NCBI RefSeq assembly: GCF_051175385.1 | Contig: NZ_CP195106.1 | Span: 5,332,001 to 5,396,000, forward strand | Direction of reading: 5' to 3' | Length of the DNA: 64,000 nt | DNA from: Tundrisphaera lichenicola | GTDB taxonomy: Bacteria; Planctomycetota; Planctomycetia; Isosphaerales; Isosphaeraceae | Shown: positions 60,563 through 64,000 of the stretch, piece by piece | Position numbering within the stretch: position 1 is the first letter of the stretch | How the letters are laid out: the number at the start of each line of letters is the position of its first letter | The notes under the pieces: model-generated | Databases searched by the model: none | Told to the model about the DNA's origin: nothing | Seen by the model: only the letters and a program-made list of their open reading frames with translations | Translations under genes and position numbers: made by a program

Positions 60563-62193
60563 GGCTTAGCCTCCGCAGAAGCGAACGGGGGAGAGGGAAG
60601 TTCGCCCGAGCCGACGGGCCCGGCAGTCGCCGTCCCGGCCGAGTGGGAGGGGACCGTTCGATCCCCAGGCTTGAGGAACTGGCCGAAAAGCTCCATCAAC
60701 GGTCCTTCGGAGTTGGTCATGATGGAGCGGAATCCCGGGGCCAGCTTGCCCATCAGGATATTCTGAGCCATGGCCGCACCGTCGCCGTTGAAGGCGGCCA
60801 CTCGAGAGGCCAGGCCGGCCAGCTCGGCCGTGTTGTTGAACCGGATCACGTCGGCATCCGCCTGGGCCTTGGCCACGATGGCCGAGGCCTTGTCCTTGGC
60901 GGCTTCCAGTTGGGTCTGGGTGACCTTCAGCTTTTGCTCGGCCAGGGTTACGGCCACGGCGTTATCCTGCTCGGCCTTGGTCGTCTGGACGATCACCTTC
61001 CCCTCGGCCCCGACGATCTCCTGCTTCTGGGCGGCCAGAAGAATCTCGATCTGGAGTCGGGCCTCGGAGAGTTGCTGGATCCTCTCCTGATTGAACTGGG
61101 CGAGCTTCTGCTTGGCGACCTCGCGATCCCGGACCGGCGAGGCGATATCCTGAGGGGGCTCGACCCGCGTGATTGCCACCGCAAGAATCTCGACCCCCTG
61201 CTTCTTGCAGTTCTCCGTGAGGCTCTGGACCAGATTCCTCTGGAAGATCTCGCGGTCGATACCGCTGATAAACTGGCCTCCGTTGAGCTTCGATCCGCCG
61301 GTCCGGCACAGCGATCGGCTCTCCGGGGTGATGATCTTGGAGATGATCTCCTCGTCGATCACATCGCCATTGTCGTCTTCGTTGTATTTCACGAAGACCT
61401 CGGAGGCTCGCTCGGGGATAACCCGAAACTCAACCACTCCATCGAGGACGACGGGGAAGCCGTCCGAGGAGAGGAAGTCCATCGCCGATCCCTCACCCAG
61501 GTTGAACCGCTTGGATCGACAATCAACGAGACTGACTCGCGTCTCATAAGGGTTGAGGTAATAGGTCCCCGGCTCCAGTGCCTTATTCTGAACGCCCCGC
61601 TCTCCGTCTCCCACCAGGAAGTTATTGGGGTCTTTGGGCTTCCGGCCGGAAACGAGAGTGACGACCCCCCGAAAGCCGGAGGGGACGGTCACGGGGTCAT
61701 GAAGTTCGAATTTCACAGCGTAGGGATTGTAAGGGTAGCGACCGGGTAGCTCGACCTTGCGAAGGATTCCCTTTTGCCCTGGTTCCGCCAGGTTGGAGCC
61801 TGCGGGAAGGTCTTCGCCATCCAGGGCTATCCTGATGCCGATCTTGCCACCCGGAATCACAAATTGATCCGATATCTCCCAATCCCAATAAAACGGGTTG
61901 TAGAAATACCGACCTTCGGTCAAGACGCCCTCGTATGGACCTTCGGTCTGGACGCCTTTGTAGTATCTCCCGTCGAGTCGAGCGGGCGCGAGTTCTTGAT
62001 CGCGAGTCAGGTCGAGACCAACTTTGCGGATCAGGACCGCCTGCTTCCCCGTGCCGACATCGACCTTGCAGGCGTTGTAAGCCAGGAGGGCCAGGATGGG
62101 GATGCCGATCAAGGACACCGCGGCGAGAATTCGGAGGTCGAACTGTCGAGGGGGACGCGGTCGACCCTCGTTTCTGGGTGCAAAACCACTCAT
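60559..62193 (-). CDS. SPFH/band 7 (HflK-like) membrane protein, first of a pair
   Basis: 544 residues from ATG 62193 (GGAGGAG upstream). N-terminal helix ILAAVSLIGIPILALLAYNACK, pre-domain with IRKVGLDLTRD and VPSGFRGVVTLVSGRKPKD, the SPFH domain around 230-350 (DGVVEFRVIPERASEVFVKYN), then a coiled coil (QFNQERIQQLSEARLQIEILLAAQK... AAKDKASAIVAKAQADADV). Same architecture as the next gene, so the two form a hetero-oligomer by analogy with HflK/HflC; no HflB-type protease lies nearby. A Pro/Ala/Glu-rich tail (AGTATAGPVGSGELPSPP) ends the protein. Confidence 0.92.
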   Translation of the reverse strand: MSGFAPRNEGRPRPPRQFDLRILAAVSLIGIPILALLAYNACKVDVGTGKQAVLIRKVGLDLTRDQELAPARLDGRYYKGVQTEGPYEGVLTEGRYFYNPFYWDWEISDQFVIPGGKIGIRIALDGEDLPAGSNLAEPGQKGILRKVELPGRYPYNPYAVKFELHDPVTVPSGFRGVVTLVSGRKPKDPNNFLVGDGERGVQNKALEPGTYYLNPYETRVSLVDCRSKRFNLGEGSAMDFLSSDGFPVVLDGVVEFRVIPERASEVFVKYNEDDNGDVIDEEIISKIITPESRSLCRTGGSKLNGGQFISGIDREIFQRNLVQSLTENCKKQGVEILAVAITRVEPPQDIASPVRDREVAKQKLAQFNQERIQQLSEARLQIEILLAAQKQEIVGAEGKVIVQTTKAEQDNAVAVTLAEQKLKVTQTQLEAAKDKASAIVAKAQADADVIRFNNTAELAGLASRVAAFNGDGAAMAQNILMGKLAPGFRSIMTNSEGPLMELFGQFLKPGDRTVPSHSAGTATAGPVGSGELPSPPFASAEAKP

Positions 62194-62386
62194 GGGAATT
62201 GGGCTCCTCCGTCGGGGCCTCGAAGCGATCGAGCTTCACGCTCGTAAGTCACCGATGCGCCGAGATATTCGCGGGTCGGATCGGGATATTTTAACGCGCC
62301 GTCGGAGCGATGGCCGTCGACTTGTCCAGATCGGTCGATTTGGGCAGTCGTCGGGATCGTGAGAAAGATGAGTTATTAGGGCGCGC

Positions 62387-62412
62387 GAAAACGCCCCGGA
62401 GGGCCGGGGCGT
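62387..62412 (-). terminator. intrinsic terminator of the small basic protein gene
   Basis: Perfect 9-bp stem ACGCCCCGG/CCGGGGCGT (62391-62399, 62404-62412) with a 4-nt loop; on the minus strand it is followed by TTTT. It sits 73 bases after the stop codon of the 29-residue gene and before the SPFH operon. Confidence 0.85.
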
Positions 62413-62484
62413 AGTTGGTTCGATTGAAATGGTCGAGGGCTCCCCGCCAATCCGCGGAGGAGACGATCACGCTCAGGCGTTCGC

Positions 62485-62574
62485 TTATTTCTTGCGATGG
62501 CGGATCTTGCTCCGCATCCGGCGCTTCTTGCGACCCACCTTTCGGCGACCCTTTCCACGGCGGCGACTGGCCAT
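62485..62574 (-). CDS. 29-residue highly basic protein, AURKAIP1/COX24-like (bS22-type) ribosomal protein candidate
   Basis: ATG 62574 with AGGAG six bases upstream; product ASRRRGKGRRKVGRKKRRMR then SKIRHRKK after Met1. Two thirds of the residues are Arg or Lys. The 'KKRRMR-K-RHRKK' motif resembles the AURKAIP1/COX24 domain, which in actinobacteria is the 30S subunit protein bS22; homologues are annotated in planctomycetes. It has its own ribosome site and its own terminator, so it is very likely expressed. It sits 292 bases upstream of the SPFH operon, from which the terminator separates it. The gene is too short to be found by length-based callers. Confidence 0.75.
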   Translation of the reverse strand: MASRRRGKGRRKVGRKKRRMRSKIRHRKK

Positions 62575-62920
62575 ACGATCTCCTGGTCAAGCGATTTGAA
62601 GAGCCATCCGAGCGTTCACCAAGTCCTGCCCAGAACGCCTTGAAAGCGCGGGCGACTTGGGAAAGCTCCGAGTTTACCCGGATGACTCGATCGACTCAAG
62701 GCCAGGGCACTTCAGATGTCCACGAATCGGAAATTCTCGTTCATCAAGGCCTCTCAAAGGCCTTCAATACCAAAAGGGCCTCTCCAATTCCCCAACTCGA
62801 CCCGCAATTCATAAGCGAAAAAACGAAAAACGGTCGCTCAGCTCCGATCCTCGTCGAGGGATTCTTGGTAGGAGGGGATCCGGCAAGGCGAAACCTGTCA
62901 ACTTGTTTAAGGCCTGAGGT
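62575..62920. other. intergenic region upstream of the small basic protein gene
   Basis: 346 bases between the response-regulator stop and the small gene. I see no coding signal. It holds an AAGGCC/GGCCTT hairpin at 62746-62764 without a T tract, and a slightly AT-richer part near 62810-62840 (AAAAAACGAAAAACGG). The promoter of the small gene is expected here. Confidence 0.5.
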
Positions 62921-63354
62921 TTAGGTAGCCGACGAGGTTCGGGAACTATCTGGTTTACTCGAACATTTTCTTAGCTTGTCGACCATTTCATGCACGTTGA
63001 TCGGCTTGAGGAAGACCCATTCCACACCCATCCGATCCGATTCATCGGGGTCGATATCCCAGCCGGTCATCAAGGAGATTCGAGGAGGCGGGACCAGGTT
63101 ACGGGCCGCGAGCACCACATCGCGACCATCAAAGTCGGGGAGTCGAAGATCGGTCACGACGAAATCGAAACCTACGTCATCTCGCAGGGCCGCGAATGCG
63201 GAAGTCGCGTCATTGACATCGACCACATCAAAACCCGCTACCGTCAATAGCCGAGATAATGCCTTACGGCCTGCCTCATGATCGTCCACCAAAAGAACAC
63301 GCCGACGTGGCAGAACGGCTTGGCTCACCATCGAAGGTGGGTCTTCTTCTACGA

Positions 63355-63358
<4 letters not shown>
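62921..63358 (-). CDS. stand-alone response-regulator receiver domain
   Basis: 145 residues from ATG 63358, whose start overlaps the stop of the dehydrogenase gene (ATGA). One receiver domain: acidic pair DD in RRVLLVDDHEAGRKALSRLL, the phosphorylated Asp in FDFVVTDLRLPDFDG, Thr in ISLMTGWD and Lys in VFLKPINVHE. No output domain is present, only a Ser/Arg-rich tail (KPDSSRTSSAT). It would act by protein-protein interaction; the partner kinase is not nearby. Translational coupling to a dehydrogenase is unusual. Confidence 0.93.

Positions 63359-64000
<642 letters not shown>

Overview
The window reads as chromosomal DNA of a planctomycete, most likely of the Isosphaeraceae type. The basis is high GC content plus families that are typical of Planctomycetota: two DUF1559 pseudopilin-like proteins with the H-X9-DG motif, a DUF1501 / PSCyt1-DUF1549-DUF1553 pair, a double DUF1080 protein, a TIGR03067-like protein, a Ser/Thr kinase with an extracytoplasmic domain, and giant membrane proteins. 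No phage, plasmid or CRISPR signature was seen. The assignment is an inference from family content; no 16S gene is present.

Layout. 1-4.8 kb: minus-strand singletons (WD40 protein cut by the window edge, polytopic membrane protein, small protein, alpha/beta hydrolase), tRNA-Glu with a strong terminator, and an orphan RND-type adaptor. 5.3-8.8 kb: M13 zinc peptidase followed by an intact ISKra4-like insertion sequence with 8-bp target duplication and an apparent -1 frameshift. 8.9-13.2 kb: plus-strand secreted oxidoreductase, DUF1080 protein, nitrilase-fold amidohydrolase and a small TIGR03067-like protein. 13.3-21.7 kb: a nine-gene plus-strand type II secretion / type IV pilus-like operon (one PulE/GspE ATPase, three consecutive different GspF-like proteins, three minor pseudopilin-like proteins linked by ATGA overlaps, two DUF1559 proteins). 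21.8-22.4 kb: tadA and tRNA-Ser(CGA). 22.4-28.3 kb: lower-GC spacer, a decayed IS1595-type transposase, a methyltransferase and glycosyltransferase pair, and a kinase with a beta-helix-like outer domain.

28.6-34.6 kb holds what I consider the most notable system: a minus-strand dabA-dabB-dabB2 operon. DabA keeps the Cys/Asp/Arg and His/Cys residues of the beta-carbonic-anhydrase-like site with the published spacing, and two different antiporter-like membrane subunits (NuoL-like and NuoM-like) follow it. This predicts energised CO2/bicarbonate capture. 35.1-36.8 kb: an AlgH/YqgE protein and an intact IS1595-family element with an A8 slippery frameshift site. 36.9-49.3 kb: one long minus-strand, tightly packed run that starts with the PSCyt/DUF1553 and DUF1501 pair and continues into sugar-acid metabolism (MocA dehydrogenase, aldo/keto reductase, Zn alcohol dehydrogenase, tagaturonate epimerase, SDR, sugar isomerase, FucU mutarotase), ending in a broken amidohydrolase (lactonase-like) gene next to the IS1595 element.

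49.6-64 kb: minus-strand housekeeping and membrane genes: ruvA-ruvB, PRPP synthetase, a fusion of a threonylcarbamoyl-AMP synthase domain with a low-molecular-weight tyrosine phosphatase domain, a DUF493 protein, a 1280-residue membrane-anchored patatin, two overlapping SPFH genes, a 29-residue highly basic protein resembling the AURKAIP1/COX24 ribosomal family, a single-domain response regulator, and a 3-hydroxyisobutyrate-dehydrogenase-like gene cut by the right edge.
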